Shown one piece after another: positions 34,351 through 49,300 of a stretch of 64,000 nt of DNA. Position 1 is the stretch's first letter, and every line of letters begins with the position of its first letter. The notes below the pieces were generated by a model. The model was not told the origin of the DNA, made no database searches, and saw nothing but the letters and a program-made list of their open reading frames with translations. The stretch spans positions 1,032,156 through 1,096,155 of the forward strand of contig MNCI01005867.1 of NCBI GenBank assembly GCA_015680685.1, written 5' to 3'. Source of the stretch: Gnetum montanum (lineage: Eukaryota > Streptophyta > Gnetopsida > Gnetales > Gnetaceae). Both the position numbers and the translations under genes were made by a program.

Positions 34351-37300
34351 TCAACGGAAAAGAGGTAGTACACCCCATTGATGTAAGAATCCTTGTCCTG
34401 TCGTAACTTCCAGACAAAGCAAAACAAGAACTGCTAGCATAGCTGCTCTCCCATTCCATGTCTCAGCACTCTTGGTCCAACCCCACTCCCATACTGTGAC
34501 AGGTGGTGGGAGTTTTCTGCGTTGCGAATCATACGTAGCCAAAAGCTCCTCCACACTACCTAGAGGTACAAGAGGCTGAAAAACATTTCTAAGCTTCTCA
34601 GGCTCTTCATAAAGCAGCATTTCACAAAAAAATTCTGTAATTATAACATGACCACAAGAACACTAGCAGCAACGTTCATAGAATCTACGCTGTGGCCACC
34701 AACTAAAACTAATGTAAATGATTACAAGGTAGCTGAGATTATTGCAGAAATTTTTTTAAAAAAATAATTACTGCACTGTAGGATAACGCAGTAATATTTT
34801 GCATTGAGGGGTACAATGGTGCTACCAATAATCTCACAAAATTTGCATTTTAAGCAGCTGATGATCCCTGATTCGCAAAGAATTAAATCGTACATCTTGG
34901 TTATCTTGAACAATATATCTCCTCATTTAGCATGCCAGCTGACAACGTTAAATAATGCATTAAAATTGTTGGAATAGTTGGAATTAGTGTACTGTTGTAA
35001 GAAAACAAGCCTTGTTGGTGGATTGAAGATTGTCTCCTTCCAGAACGGGGCCTGAGGAGTGTGGAGATCCTTATAGGTTCCATGCTATCTTACCATTACC
35101 AAAGAACTATATAGCCCTAATTCCTTATGAACCTCATCACAAGGATATCTACACTTGCTGGGGAGGCTTTGCCTCTCTGGCTCAGGCCACCACCCCTCAC
35201 TATGGAGTAGGGTTTAGGGCTAGTTACATGTAGCCTAGGATCGGTCTTTATGTGGTGTCATGGTGTCTTAGGTCATGTTGTGTAACAATGTGTCACATGT
35301 ATATGTTTGTCTTGGGTCTTTATGTGTGCATGTTGCTTAAGGCATTCTTGATATGTTTTTATCAATCTTCTAATGGGTGCCATGACTCTATTGTGCTTGC
35401 AAGTGCTGTGAATGTTAAGATGTAGTCCACCTTGAGTCTGCCCTGATTTCATAGCTGACTCTTGGATAGTGTCATGCAGTACCTTTCAAAGGCGACATTG
35501 TAACAACTATTACCACCCTTGAAAAATAGTAATTTATGATTGAACAAAGAGTCAGAACATTTTAACCCGTACAAATACTGATAAGCAATAATTATACTAC
35601 TTTTGACCTTGAAACACAAAATAACCAGTTAGAACATAGTCATATGTTCAATCTAATGCTTTTCGAAATTAAAACATTAAATTCGTACAGGAAAACTGAA
35701 TTTTCAGTTATTTTCTCATAATTTTTTTGTATCTTACAAATGTTGAGACCTTAGGGATTCATATCGTGGGTTGAACTTGTGAACTCTAGGATACAAGTGT
35801 TTTGCAAGCAAGCAACACCTCATTGATGTTAAAATAAATTAAAAAGTTAAGACCTAAAATGGTGTTCTTCAATTGTTTCTCATTCCTTCCTCACTTAACA
35901 ATGGATTCTGCATGAAGCTTTGAGACACTAAATATGGAATTTGTGGAAGCATTCAGACCACAAGCTGTAGCTTTTTGATTAAAAATGTCTTGATGCAATC
36001 CTAATGGGTTATAAACTGAAACTGAATTTTTCCTTACATCCATTGAGTCCCTTTTGGATTTAGACTAGTTTCAAAATTCCTTCTTATAATTTTTTTTAGA
36101 AAAATAATTCACCATTGCCACTAAAATCCCTGTGACCCTGTGACCTGTGCTTATTATGCGAAGACTCTTACCACTAAGCTACCACCTGAGGAATTACATT
36201 GAGATAAATACTAAATGTCTGAAAATGGTTAAAACTCGATTCTCTCCAATTGATCCCTGGGTCTTGTGCTCTCCACATGGAAGTCATAAAAAATCCAGTT
36301 TCACAAGTCATTCTAATATAGACGATGCTAATTTCTGGTATTTTTCTGATGTAATTCCAACCATAGCATGGACTGGGTCAAATCATAGAAATAAATGTAA
36401 TTTATTTTATAGAAATTGCAAGAACAGTTGAGTCGAAGTTTTAGTAAACATTTAAAACTATTATTCTTCTAATAAAATAACAAAATATTATATACGAGCA
36501 TCGCAGTAAGTTTGTCCTTGATTTTATCGCTGAGAAATACTATATAAAAATATTGTCGCTTCAGTGTTCAAGTTACCTTGGTATCGATAACAGAATGCAA
36601 GAAAGCCATTTAAAAGATTTTTTTTTTTTTTAAAAAAAACACCCTAAATTGTAGGATTAATTTTTACCTTAAAAGAAGCTTTTTTCATAGGCTTTACTAA
36701 AAGAAATCGAAAACATCGAAAAGGATCTTGCCATCACAAACAATGCCTAAAGCATAGCCGAAAGAAAAGACCAAAGCTTCCTTAAAAAGTATATATAAAT
36801 AAAAAAGACCTACCATGAAAAATTATCTTTTAATATTTTAGATAACAGGCTCGTGTATCTACCTGACGAGCTTCCAGATTGGAAACAGCCATAGCTCCCA
36901 TATAGGGAAGGCCTTCGATCACAGCATCAGCTAAATCAGATATGAAAGACGGTTCACACCCCAGTGCAGGTACTCGGCCCCAGTTCTCTATCCCAGATTC
37001 AAGTGCCAATTCCTTGTATTCTACATCTATTTCTTCAAGTGTCTCAATGTGCTCACTGACAAAGCTGCAGCCATAAGAAAACTTTTTTAAAATGCCTAAC
37101 TAGAAGCAACTATGAAATTTACAAAAGGATGAAGATAATTGAAAAGTCATTAAATATAATAGGATGATGGCAGATCTTTAATCAACAATTATTTCAATTT
37201 GAACAGGAATTTATGCATTGTAACAATCTTAAAACAAGCTCTCTCAATTAGATAGAGAAATATTCGGTGTCTTTCTCCTGAAGTAATAGATTTGCGAAGC

Positions 37301-40300
37301 ACCTGCATTCAGCATTACAATGTTTAACTGCTTCAAGAATAAAACAGGGCATAAGACTCGAAAGAATTTTCTTTGAAGAAAAGAAAAAAATTATCATAAT
37401 TTTTATTCACTGTAAGCAAATGTTTTGGTTTCAAATCTAATAGATATGCATTTTGCATTGTTAGTCAAATTCCACTCAAGACATTGCTTTACCACCTGAT
37501 AGGTACTGCAAGAAGACTTTTTACTCCTCGCTGTGCTAGCTGTTTGATTGTCGCATCAGTATAAGGCTTCAACCACTCTACCGGTCCAACTCGGCTCTGT
37601 AAGCAGAACAAAATGTTTTAGCAACCACCTATCATACCAAACAAAACTATCCAAATGATAACAAATCACTGCCTCTAGCTAAGTTCATTTTTTCACATGT
37701 TTGTTCACACATCAGAAAAGGATAAGCAAATGATATCCAAGAAGAGAAGACTCAAGAAAATAGAAAACTTCTAATCAAATTGTAAATCCCATGAAGTGCA
37801 AATCTTACCTGGTAAGCAAGAGTATATTCATTATACTTCCCACGGTTGTTAAGTTCCTTCATGATCAAATCTACACATTCTTCCATCTCAGCTTTGTATG
37901 GATCCCCAGCCTCTTCAACATATGCTAGAGGAACCCCATGTGCACTAAAAAATATCACAACCTGCAATTTGATCCACACCATTACAACAACAGAATTCAG
38001 CACACTTAACAACTACTTGAGGGATGCTTGTGTATAAAGCTATCTTTGACTAATAAAAAAATATTCATACAATTGCATGTTCAAAATATTAAATCACTTT
38101 GACAATTTAAGTTAGTTTTTGTCTCTTTTAGAGGAAGGCAGCAGGTAAAGTTTGCCTAGAACACGCCCCTAGGTTGGCAGCATAGTGGGTGCACATGAGT
38201 GCTAATACTGGGCTTTAAACCCAATACTTCTATGTACAATGTTGTGCGAGTAACCACCTGACCAACTACCAATACATTTAAGTGTTTACATTGATAATGT
38301 TAAGAAACTCCAACATGGCCAGTCCCAAGCCTAGGTGAGAGAGAAAGGTTGACATCAAGTTGGCATCTGGCTGCAAAAACACTTGCCATTTCCTATAGAG
38401 AAGTTCTTTTTTGCACATTCATTATCCTAGGGCATTCCCTGGATGTAATGTGCAGCAGTGGAAGGGCCTAGATGTGGTGAGAAATGAGCAAAGACTTGCT
38501 AGGGTGTTCCCCAAAAGCAATATGCAACAACAACCCTCAATTGCTATACCAGATATGTAAAGGTTTCTACATCATGGGAGGGTGCAGGTAAATAAGCTAG
38601 TCCAACAGAAAACCTAGGATAGACATAAACAGATTGAAGTTGGCAATGTGGAACATAGGCTTACCTATTTCAAGGAAGGGGCTGAACACTTGGTGACCTT
38701 CAAAAGTGAAAACAACTCAAACCAAACAAACTACATCTTGGTGAGAAAGAGAGATTGGAGAACATGTAAGGATTGCAAAGTCATTCCCAAAAAAAGTCTC
38801 TCAACCCAAAATACACTTATGGTAATAGACCTAATTACCAGGAGTGATACCAATAGAGACTTTAACAAGGAGGTGCAATCAAAAGAAATAAAAGATATCA
38901 CTTTTTAAAGATATATTGCTCACAGAAATATGTTGGGATTTAGACGTAAAATGTGAATGATAGTTTAAGTTAGATAAGAAGTTGTACTGAAAAGATAGGG
39001 AAGGATATCTATGGAGGTTCAAAAGGGAGCAAGTATATTCAAAAGGAAACATGATGGTGGAGTGAAGAAGTGCAACAAAAAATTCAAGATAAAAAGAAGT
39101 GTTTCAAGGGAGTAAAAACAAAGAAGCAGACGTGATCGCTTCCAAAGACAGAAGGTAGAGAAGTATGTGGTGAAGAAGGCAATGTGCAAGGATAAACTTA
39201 GCATTTCATATTCCTTTTATGAGAAGCTAGGAAGTAAGGTGGGTGAGAAGTCTATTTACAAGTTAGCCAAAACTTGAAACAAGAGGTGCAAAGATGCTAA
39301 CCATATTAGACATCTTAAGTTTTATGCCACCAGGATTTTGTTCTCAGACAAGGAAGTCATGGAGCCATGAGAATCTATTTTCAGAGACTTCTTAACCAAG
39401 AATTCCCCATAGATGAAGTTGAAGACATGAAATCAAACATAGCTATGACATACTATATTTTTTCCTTTGAAGTCAAAAAAGAGCTTACGAAGATGAAACA
39501 TGGTAAAGCGGGAGGACCATATAGCATCCCTATAGAAGTATGGAAGTCTATGGGAGAAATAGGGATTACTTGGTTAATAAAGTTATTCAACAAGATTTGG
39601 GAGAAGGGGAAAATGTTGGATCATTAGAGGAGAAGCACTATAGTACCTATCACCGGGTGAGTCTCAATGGAAAATTTTTCACCAGGTGATAGCGCTAAGT
39701 GAACAACTTAGCTAGCTACTCACAACGATGCCCAACGATGCTCAAATATAAGAGGCACACACTTATGGGAAAACTCTCAACCTTTACACAAAGGAATAAT
39801 ACAACATGTACAGAAGGTGCCCCCAATGTGAGCAACACCTCTTGTATTTATAGGCACGAGTGTACCCAGCCTTGCCAGTACGCTCTCGTAACTGGCACTA
39901 CAAATCTGTTACTTGCATATCCAACACAGAGTATGCACGTAACCCATTGCCAATTTTGTCTTCCATCCGCCTTGCCCCAACTGGCGGTAACAGATATGCA
40001 TGCGCTACATCTAGACGAATCCAGCTGTAGCCCCCTTGCATGCATCCCACCTAGCTCCATCTAGCAGTAATACATGTGCATGCACTCCATCTGGACAAAT
40101 CTAGCTGTAGCCTGCCTTGCATGCATCCCACATGGCTTCATCTAGCAGTAATAGATGTCTTTTCATACCCAAGGTGTGGATCAACTGTAACTCGCACCAG
40201 CCTGCACGTGAGCCTAGGACAACGGCAGCTCAAGAGGTCGTGACAAACCCACCTCCACCGGATGAGTCCAACGTCCTCATCAGAAATATTTCTAAGTATA

Positions 40301-43300
40301 GTTTGATTAACTCCTCGAACTGCCATAAGGTAACATCATGTTCCCATGTGGCATCCTCTTCACTACAACCCTTTCACTGGATTAAGTAGTTGGTTCGTTG
40401 ATTCTTCCGACTAGCACCTTCGGTCCAATGGCTAAGAATCCTCTGAACCATTCTTCAAAATTCTTTTCTAATGCCAGGAGGGGCTCTCCTAACTTGTTGC
40501 CTCGCTGCATCCTCATAAAAGGGTTTGAGGAAGCTCACATGAAATATCGAATGGAGTTTCATCTACTCTGGAAGTTTCAATCAATAGACCACATTGCCTA
40601 CCCTCTTCACAACCTCAAACGATCCATCGTACTTTTGGAGAAGGCCTTTGTGGTACCGTTTATCAATAACCTTCTTCTAAATTTGGGGAATAAGTTTTAA
40701 CAAGACCTTATCCCCTTCATTAAACTCGACCACCCTCCGATTTTGATCAGCATACTTTTTTATGCGCCTCTATGCCTTGGCTAAACTATCCTGAGCTTGC
40801 TCATACAATTCCTACTTATCGCATGCAAAACGATACGCCGCTGGGCATTTCCCTTATGACTTTGATTTCGCCACCTCCAATGGCATTATGGGCTAATGCC
40901 CAAAGACCAACTCTGCGAGACTCAACCCCATCAAACAAGTTTGATGCAAGTTATAACAAAATTGGGCAGTGTCTAACAATGCGACCCAATTCCACTGACT
41001 TGCGGTTACAAAGTGGCAAAGATACTCTTCAACCAAAACATTCACCTGCTCGGCTTGCCCATCCGTCTAGGGATGGTTGGCTATGGAAAATTTTAATTTC
41101 GAGCCCATCAAAGAGAACAACACCACCTAAAACTTTCCTGTGAACCAGGCATCTTGATTACTTACGATATCCCTTGGTACCCCGAATACCTTTACCACAT
41201 GGCAAAGGAAGAGTTTGGCGGTTGCTTCTGTTGTGCATGCCTGAGGTGTAGCTATAAACACAGCGTATTTTGAGAACCGATCCACCACAACCAATACTGA
41301 CACCTTCCAATCTGTTACCCCGAGCATACAAAAGATCGGCCTCAAGCCAATATTTCCATACAAGGCCCTCACACACCTACTGTTGAAGCTGACAATAGGT
41401 CTTGTCCGCTTCCGCGGCTTCCTTCACTTTGTCAACGAAGTTCGAGTGAACTGTCATCAACGTTGCTACGTAGGCCTGGACTTCCTTTCAACTTAACGCA
41501 TCTGCTACCTAGTTCTCCCGCCCAGGTCGATGAACCCAATTAAAATCGAACTCTGCAAGGTACTCCTGCCACCTTGCTTGCTTCGGGAAGAACTTTTCTG
41601 AGTTTTGAAGTAAGTATTGGCCACATTATCCGTAACCACTATGAACTTTGTTCCCAACAGGTAATGCCTCCAAACATTTAAGCAGTGCACCACTACAGTC
41701 ATTTCCTTTTTGTGAGCAATATATCATTGCTCTACTTCCTTCAACTTCCTACTCTCAAACGCAACTAAATGTCCCTCTTGGACTAGGACTCCACCAATTG
41801 CTCGATCGGACGCATCAATATGAAGTTCAAAGAGAACTTCGAAGTTGGGCAACCGCATTACTGGTTCCAATGTCACAGCTTCCTTAATTTGTTTAAAGAC
41901 CTTCTCACAGGCCTCTGACCAAACCCATGCTTGGTTTTTCTTAAGTAATGTGTAGCCCTCAATGAACCACCTATAGTAGTTTGCAAGTCCTAAAAAGGAC
42001 TGCAACTTAGGCACCTTCTTTGGAGCGGGCCACTCCACAATTGCTTTTACTTTCCGATCATCCATCTGGATCTTGCCTTTTGATATTCAGTGGCCTAGAA
42101 ACAAGATCTCTTAGACACCGAATTCACATTTTTCTTTCTTTGCATACAATTGGTTTTCTCTCAACCTTGAGAAAACCTGCCTCAGGTGTTCTACATGAGC
42201 CTCCAGACTCTCACTATACACCACAATATCACCTAGATAGACCACCACCAATCTATCTAGGAAATCATATAGCACATCATTCATCAAATTACAAAATGTG
42301 GCAGGGGCATTGGTGAGACCAAATGGCATAACTAAGAACTCAAAAGAGCCATAACAAATTACACATGTTGTTTTTGCTTCATCCCCAACAGCAATGTGCA
42401 CCTGCCAATACCTAGACCTCAAATCTAGTTTGGAAAAATACGTGGCTTTTGACAAATGATCAAACAAGTCAACCACATTTGGCATTGGGTACTTGTTTTT
42501 TATGGTGATTTTATTTAGTGCCTGGTAATCCACACACATTTGCAAAGCTTCGTCCTGCTTCTTTTGGAAGAGCACTGGTGCTCCATATGGGGCTTTCAAA
42601 GGTTGAAGGTAGCCAACCTCCAACTACTCATCCAACTGCTTCCATAGCTCAGCAAGCTCCATTGGGGACATATGATATGGAACACTCGCAGGGGGTCTCA
42701 CCCCTGGTTTTAGCTCTATCCAGTGGTCTACCTTCCTTCTAGGTGGTAAGACCTTGGGTAGCTCTAGTGGCATCACGTCTACAAATTTTGTCAGCAGATC
42801 CCCTACACAATCAGGTACTTCCACTATCTGGTTCTCCTTGATTTCCACCAAGGCAACCAACATAGTGACTTCACCCCTTTTCACCCCTACATTTGTTTGA
42901 GCTGCCGACTGAAACATCGGTTTAAGCTCTTTACATTTGATAGAGATAAAGTTGGTTGCCTTTCATCAGCAATCAACATTCCCCCAAGTGTGGTGCCACT
43001 AAAGCTTTGGCCCTTACAAAGAATTCAACCCCCAAAATCAATTCAAAATCGTCTAAAGGAACGACCATAAAATTACAATTGTCCTCCCAGAGGCCAACTC
43101 TGAGAGAAGAGGAGATCACACCATGCACTGGTTGTGCCCCCGAGTTCACCGACTTCACCTTGTTTTGGCTCTTCACGACAGTCAAACCAAGTTTCTCCAC
43201 CAACCACTGGGACGCAAAGTTTTTCGTTGCTCCCATATCCAACATTGTCATCACCTTCTGTCTGTTGAGGAAGACCTCTACGAACATTAGCTCATTAGGT

Positions 43301-46300
43301 GGGCTAGACTTCTGGCACACAAGGGTGTTCAACAACTGTAATGGGTTACACCTCGGGTTTGTGTTATTGCCATCTCCCTCAAATTCTTCCTGAAGTCTAA
43401 GAGTCGCGAGCCTCTTTCTTGATGGACAGTCATGATCCCGATGTGGTTCATCACAAATGAAGCATCCAGACGAGAATTTCTTACCCTAGGAAGCTCCATC
43501 TCCCTTGGGTTTGGAGAGCACCCCCTCATTCTTCTTGTCTTTAAGGCCTCGATGTTGCTTTCCTCCCTTTTTGCCTTTGTCTTGGGGCTTCTTCTGCTCT
43601 AAATAGGATCCGGAATTGCCCCGCTTATAGTCAACCAAGCCATCCACAGCGACTATGGCCGTTGGCAAATCTTTCATGTTTTGCTTCCTCAACTCTACCT
43701 AAGCCCACGTCTGCAACCCTGAAACGAAGTTAAACAGCTTATCCTCTTCAGACATATTCTTAATGTCTAATATTAAGGAACTAGATTTCTTCACGTAATC
43801 ACGCAAGGTAGTGGTGTGTTTCAGATTCCTTAGGAATTCCCTCACTACCCACGTTGCATTCAAAGGAAGGAACTGATCCTTCAGCTCCTTTCTCAGCGCC
43901 TCCCATGTTGTGATTTGAGGGTGGCTAGCACTCACATCATCCTTCAACCAAGTCCTCCACCAAAGCTTTGCATCTCTAACGAGATACATGCTGGTTATCA
44001 TTACCCTCTGATCCTTAAGAACGTGAGCAACACAAAAACATTGCTCCATGTCCCAAAGAAAGTTCTTCAGTTCCTTTGCGTTTCGACTTCTTCCAAACTA
44101 TTTTGGCTCTAGCACTTTCAGTTTGGAGATATCCAGGTTCCTACCCCCATGTGAAGATCCTGCAACGATCTTCTTGAGCAATGCGATGTCATCCTCAAGA
44201 GATGAGAGACATACCTTTAATCCCTTGATCTCGCCCACATGAGATTCAAGTTCGCCTTGCACCAAATCATTGAGTTGATGCAAATCGTTGATTTCCCTAT
44301 GGTGCAGCACCACCTGATTTGCAAGGGATTGAGCATTAGGAGCCGAGGCTCCAATCAATGCTTCCAAGATAACCACACGCTCAGCAAGGTCCTCCATCAC
44401 AACAACCTTTGCTCTGATACCAACTATCACCGAGTGAGTCTTAGCAGAAAATTTTTCACCAGGTGATAGCACTAAGTGAACGACTTAGCCAGCTACTCAC
44501 AACGATGCCCAACAATGCTCAAGCACAGGAGGCACACACTTACGGGAAAACTCCCAACCTTTACTCATACACAAAGGAATAATACAACATGTACAGGAGG
44601 TGCCCCCAATGTAAGCAGCACCTCTTGTATTTATAGGCGTAGGCGTACCCGGCCTTGCCAATACTCTCGTAACTGGCACTACAAATCTGTTACTTGCATA
44701 TCCAACACAGAGTATGCATGTAATCCATTGCCAATTTTGTCTTCCATCCGCCTCACCCCAACTGGCAGTAACAAATGTGCATGCACTACATCTAGACGAA
44801 TCCAGCTGTAGCCCCCTTGCATGCATCCCACCTAACTCCATCTAGCAATAACAAATGTGCATGCGCTACATCTGGACAAATCCAGCTGTAGCATGCCTTG
44901 CATGCATCCCACTTGGCTTCGTCTAGCGGTAACAGATGTCTTTCCACACCCAAGGCATGGATCAACCGTAGCTCATGCCAACCTGCACATGAGCCTAGGA
45001 CAGTGACAACTCAAGAGGTCGTGATAATACCCATCTACAAAAACAAGGAAGACATCCAAAACTTGAATGATAGAGGCATCAAGCTTATGAGTCACACCAT
45101 AAAGTTGTAAAAAGGAGTTATAGAACAACACTTAAGGCAAGAATCACTAATTTTGAGAATTAGTTTAGTTTTATACTAGGAAGATCAACTATGGAAACAT
45201 CTTCTTGCTACGACAATTGATGGAGAAATTTAAATGTAAGAGGAGGAATGTGCATATGATGTTTGTTGACTTAGGGAAAGCTTATGATAGAGTTCTCCAA
45301 AATATTATTTGGGGCATATTAAAGAGGAACAATATTCCTATTGGGTGCATAAGGCTATTCAAGACATGTATAATAGAGCAATAGCTTGAGTTCACATTGT
45401 CTTTAGAGAGACTTCAAACTTTTGAAAAAGGTAGGGTTACACCCGGAGCCAAGCATACATACAAAAATGACAAGACAACAAAAGACTCCCACACCAACAA
45501 TGAAGGTGGACCTAAACACAATTCAACAACCAAGCTCAATGTGCCCAAATTCCCAATAGGCTGAAACCTCACATGCAAAGGCAGATCTTAACATACAAAA
45601 ACATTCAACCATTGCCCATACCTTTGCAGAAATGCAAACCATGAACCATGGTCCAACAGGTCAAAAAGATGAAAAAGAACGGTAGGTAATGATGAACAAG
45701 AAGAAACCTCCCAAAACGCATCGAAGAGTGAATCAAGGCCCATCTAGACTCCAAGTGGTGGCAAATAATAGTAATAGGCCACCGCAACAAATGACAGCAA
45801 TCAAAGAAGGAGAAGTGCGACTTTCAGGTCAACCTAGACCTCTAAATGATAGGTATCCCAAGCCAAAGGCTCAATAAGAAGGGTCGAGGCCACCCATCCA
45901 ACACAAACAACTAGAAAAAACAAATGGAGTAAGAGATCACTAATGGCCAAAAGGAAATGTTGGATGCCCTCATGAACAACACCAAGGAGCCTTCAAATCA
46001 GCCTTAGAATTAAGGGAGGTAATTCTATTATCTCTTCCATGTTTTCCCCATGATCATTTACTCATGGAATTATGTTGATCTTTGAGAGCTGGAAAAAGTT
46101 TGTTTCCTTAAAGACATGTTGGATTAGCAAAAAGTTGATGTCATTTTGTTACAAGAAACAAAGATTGAGAAATTTCTATTGGACTCTTGGCCAGGTTGGG
46201 CTAGGGCCAAGGTGGCTATAGTGGGCCAAAGTGGAGGCCTCACAAGCTTATGGAGGAGGCATCTACATTTCAACATAATTGTTTCAAATAAGACATTCAT

Positions 46301-49300
46301 TGAGGTCAAAGGTGAAGGCCTTCAAATCCTTAATGTCTATAGACTAGTTCTCAATGGAAGCAAACAAGAGCTTCATACAACAATTCTTAACCTCACTAGC
46401 CAAGGTGATTGGATCATGGGAGAAGACTAGAACATGATCCATTGTGCCAAGGACAGGTCAAGCAAGATTGCTAGGAGCATAGAGAATGACTTCTTTGCAA
46501 ACTTGAAGTGCAATGGAGGGGTTCAGAGTTCATCATCCCTCTTATTTGCTTCACTTGGAAGTAGACACATGACCCCACATGGTGGAAAGGTTCGAAATTG
46601 GACAGATTCTTCATACCTCAGAATCATTGGTTATGTCCAAATCCCAGCAGGAAAGCATTTCCTTGGTAATGTCAGACTACAAACCCATATTGTGTGATTG
46701 GGGCTCATACCCTTGCCCCTTGTCAGTTTTCTGATTCGAGCATGTATGGTAGGGGTGGGAGGAGGTGCATGAGTCACTAGCCACTATGTCATCCACTAGA
46801 AGGCAGGAAGTCAGATATAATTTGATTCAAGAGAGGCTCAAAAGCTTCAAACAATATTGTATGCAGGAAAGAAAGTAGGTGTGCTTAGATCCTATCGATG
46901 TGGCTATGAGAAAAATCCACCAAATCCAAGAGACTCAAGATAGTCTACCTAAATGGGATAATATTCTTGAGGATTTGGTTAAAGCTAAAACGAAAGCTCG
47001 CTCCTTTGCCCACGAGGAGAAGATTTATTGGCGTCAGCAAGCCAAGGATAAATGGATAAAGAAAGGGGACCATAATGCTTCCTTTTTTCATATGGTGGCT
47101 AATCGAAAATGCAAGAAAAAATACTCTGTATCCTTTTTGGAAGAGATCAAGGAGGATTTCCAGCAACACATCTCCTAGTTTGGCGATTTGTATCATGTCA
47201 ATAGCATGGTGGATGCCCACTTGCTAGATGAATTGGTGGACAAGGTGGCTTCAGAACACCATAACACAAAGCTGGAGCAGCCACAAAGATTGTGCAAACA
47301 TCACCCCCAAATAAATCCCCAAACGTAATGGGTGGATTTGAATTCTTCAAACATTTTTGGGACATTGTCCAACTTCAGGAACAGTACTCTTCACAAGGCA
47401 AGGAATAATACCCTTCCTCATTCCATTGCCCAAAAAGGAGCTCATAATCTCTCCGATACCTATCGGTCTATCAATTTGTATAACTGTTTGTACAAGTTTC
47501 TATCCAAGCTTCTAGTTTCATGTCCTCAAACACTTCTCCGAAACATCATTAAAAAGGATCAGTCAGGCTTCATCCTGGGCAAAAGCATCACGAATGGTGT
47601 TATTGCAGCACATGAAATTACCCTCTGGGCATTGGTGAGTTGTATGCCAATATGATTCATTAAACTTGATTTAGTGAAGGCTTACCACAAGGTGGACTAG
47701 AATGCCCTCTTAACCATGTTGGAATTATTGGGATTTGGAAGATTGCTCTGTGAGTTCATCAAATTCATGATTTTGACGGTTCAGTTTCAAATGTCCATGG
47801 AGAACAAACATTTGTCTCCATTCTCACCCTCTTGTAGGCTTTGTCAACGGGATCCTCTTTTCCATCGCTGCAGACAATCTTTGCAAATGGATCCAGAAAG
47901 CTAGTGCTACATCTCCTTCTTGTGGGGTATGTCATCCCTAAGGCATGCTGATGATACTTTAATTTTTTTCCATGCCTCAATCCCAAAAGCCCATAAAATC
48001 ACATGGGTGCATGATAAATTTGCCCTCTCTACCGACCTGGAGAGCAATTGGTCGAAAACTGAATTCTTTCAATTCAGTTGCCCTCAACAATGGTTCCATT
48101 GTATTGGGACTATATTTAGCTATCCTGTTGGAGCCCTTCCCAACATTTATCTTGGGCAGCCCATTTTTGATCGAAAGAAGATGATGCCACTATGGGACAA
48201 GGTGATTGCTAAACTCCGCAAGAAGCTGGACTCTTGGAAGGGCCTTTTCCTATCATTAGCCGGGAAATTAACCTTTACAAAGGTTGTTCTCTCCATCACT
48301 TTGGTATACATGTCCATGGTCCTAGCTAGCCCTCATTGCTAGACTATGCCCAGATTGTGACTTAGAATGGCCAGTATGTGTTGATGAACCTCTATGGACA
48401 CCAGGGCACTGATGAACTTAAACCGTTTCATTATGAAAACTATAAATACCTAGGTTGAGCTCTTCACACATAGCATTGATATCTTAGACTTCATTTTGAG
48501 GCTTTTGGGCTTTCAGCATCCAATTTTGTGGGAAGACCTCCTTCTCCCATGGGTAAGTGTAATTTCCTTCCTATTTTGTGTGTTTTTGAGTCGTCGCTTT
48601 CACAAGTGCGATTAGACTCTATCAAAGTGCTACCTTGCTTTCATAGCTTGGAACCATTTGGTCAATGCAGAGTCAAGCATTATGCATAGTGAATAAAGCT
48701 CATGATTTTCCCTATGATCTATGACTTGGATGCTAATGAAATTTAAATTAGTTAGCTATGTCAACGCAGCCCTGTCAACGCATCCCTTGATACATTGATG
48801 CAGTCAAGTACTTTGCTTATAAAAATGTGCATACCCATGGCATTTGTGGCAACTTTTGGTCAATAGCCTAGTTGGCCTCTTGCAATTTTTCTCCGTGGAA
48901 TTTAAAATTTTTCCCTTTGAGTGCTTGCAATGTGAATTGAGTTAGTTATATGGAATTTCATTTAAGTGCATCATGTACCTAGCCACTTATGCATAACCAT
49001 AATAAAATTGCAATTGGTTTAATCCATTGCACCACTTGGACTAGCATTTACTTTTCTTAATGCATTTTACTTTTCTGCATTTAGCAATTAAACGTTTCAT
49101 TCAGTAATAGTGCTTGTGTCCGACCACTTTGAGCAGTAATATATAACGACAAATACTTGATGTGCCCAATAGTTTAAACCTATTCTATGTTCTTAGTTAA
49201 TTAGTTTAATATTTTAATAATAATAAAACCATCTTATACCCCAATTACACTTAACCATGCAACTTGAACCAACATAAGTTGTCATTGGGAAAACAATGAT

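Larger units (their letters stand above)
34576..36862 (-). other. Ferrochelatase intron 9
   Basis: 2287 bp, A+T-rich. It carries two SINE-like relics on the minus strand (35750-35830 and 36119-36190). A plus-strand open frame at 35030-35233 has no recognisable domain. Confidence 0.7.
39648..45026 (-). mobile_element. Chromovirus-like Ty3/gypsy LTR retrotransposon inserted in LINE A
   Basis: 5379 bp with LTRs at 39648-40245 and 44425-45026. On the minus strand the LTR begins TGTCACGACC and ends GGTGATA. The target duplication is gtacc (39643-39647) against atacc (45027-45031). The primer site is tRNA-iMet, and a purine-rich tract (GGTGGAGGTGGGTT) precedes the 3' LTR at 40246-40260. Domains in order are gag, zinc knuckle, protease, RT, RNase H, integrase and a chromodomain-like tail. 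Removing the element restores a continuous LINE frame (S-T-I-V-P-I-Y-K-N), which proves the junctions. The body is decayed. Confidence 0.93.

Noticed and set aside
35030-35233. Plus-strand frame in ferrochelatase intron 9
   Set aside because: Short, without a domain or splice context. No basis for a gene call.
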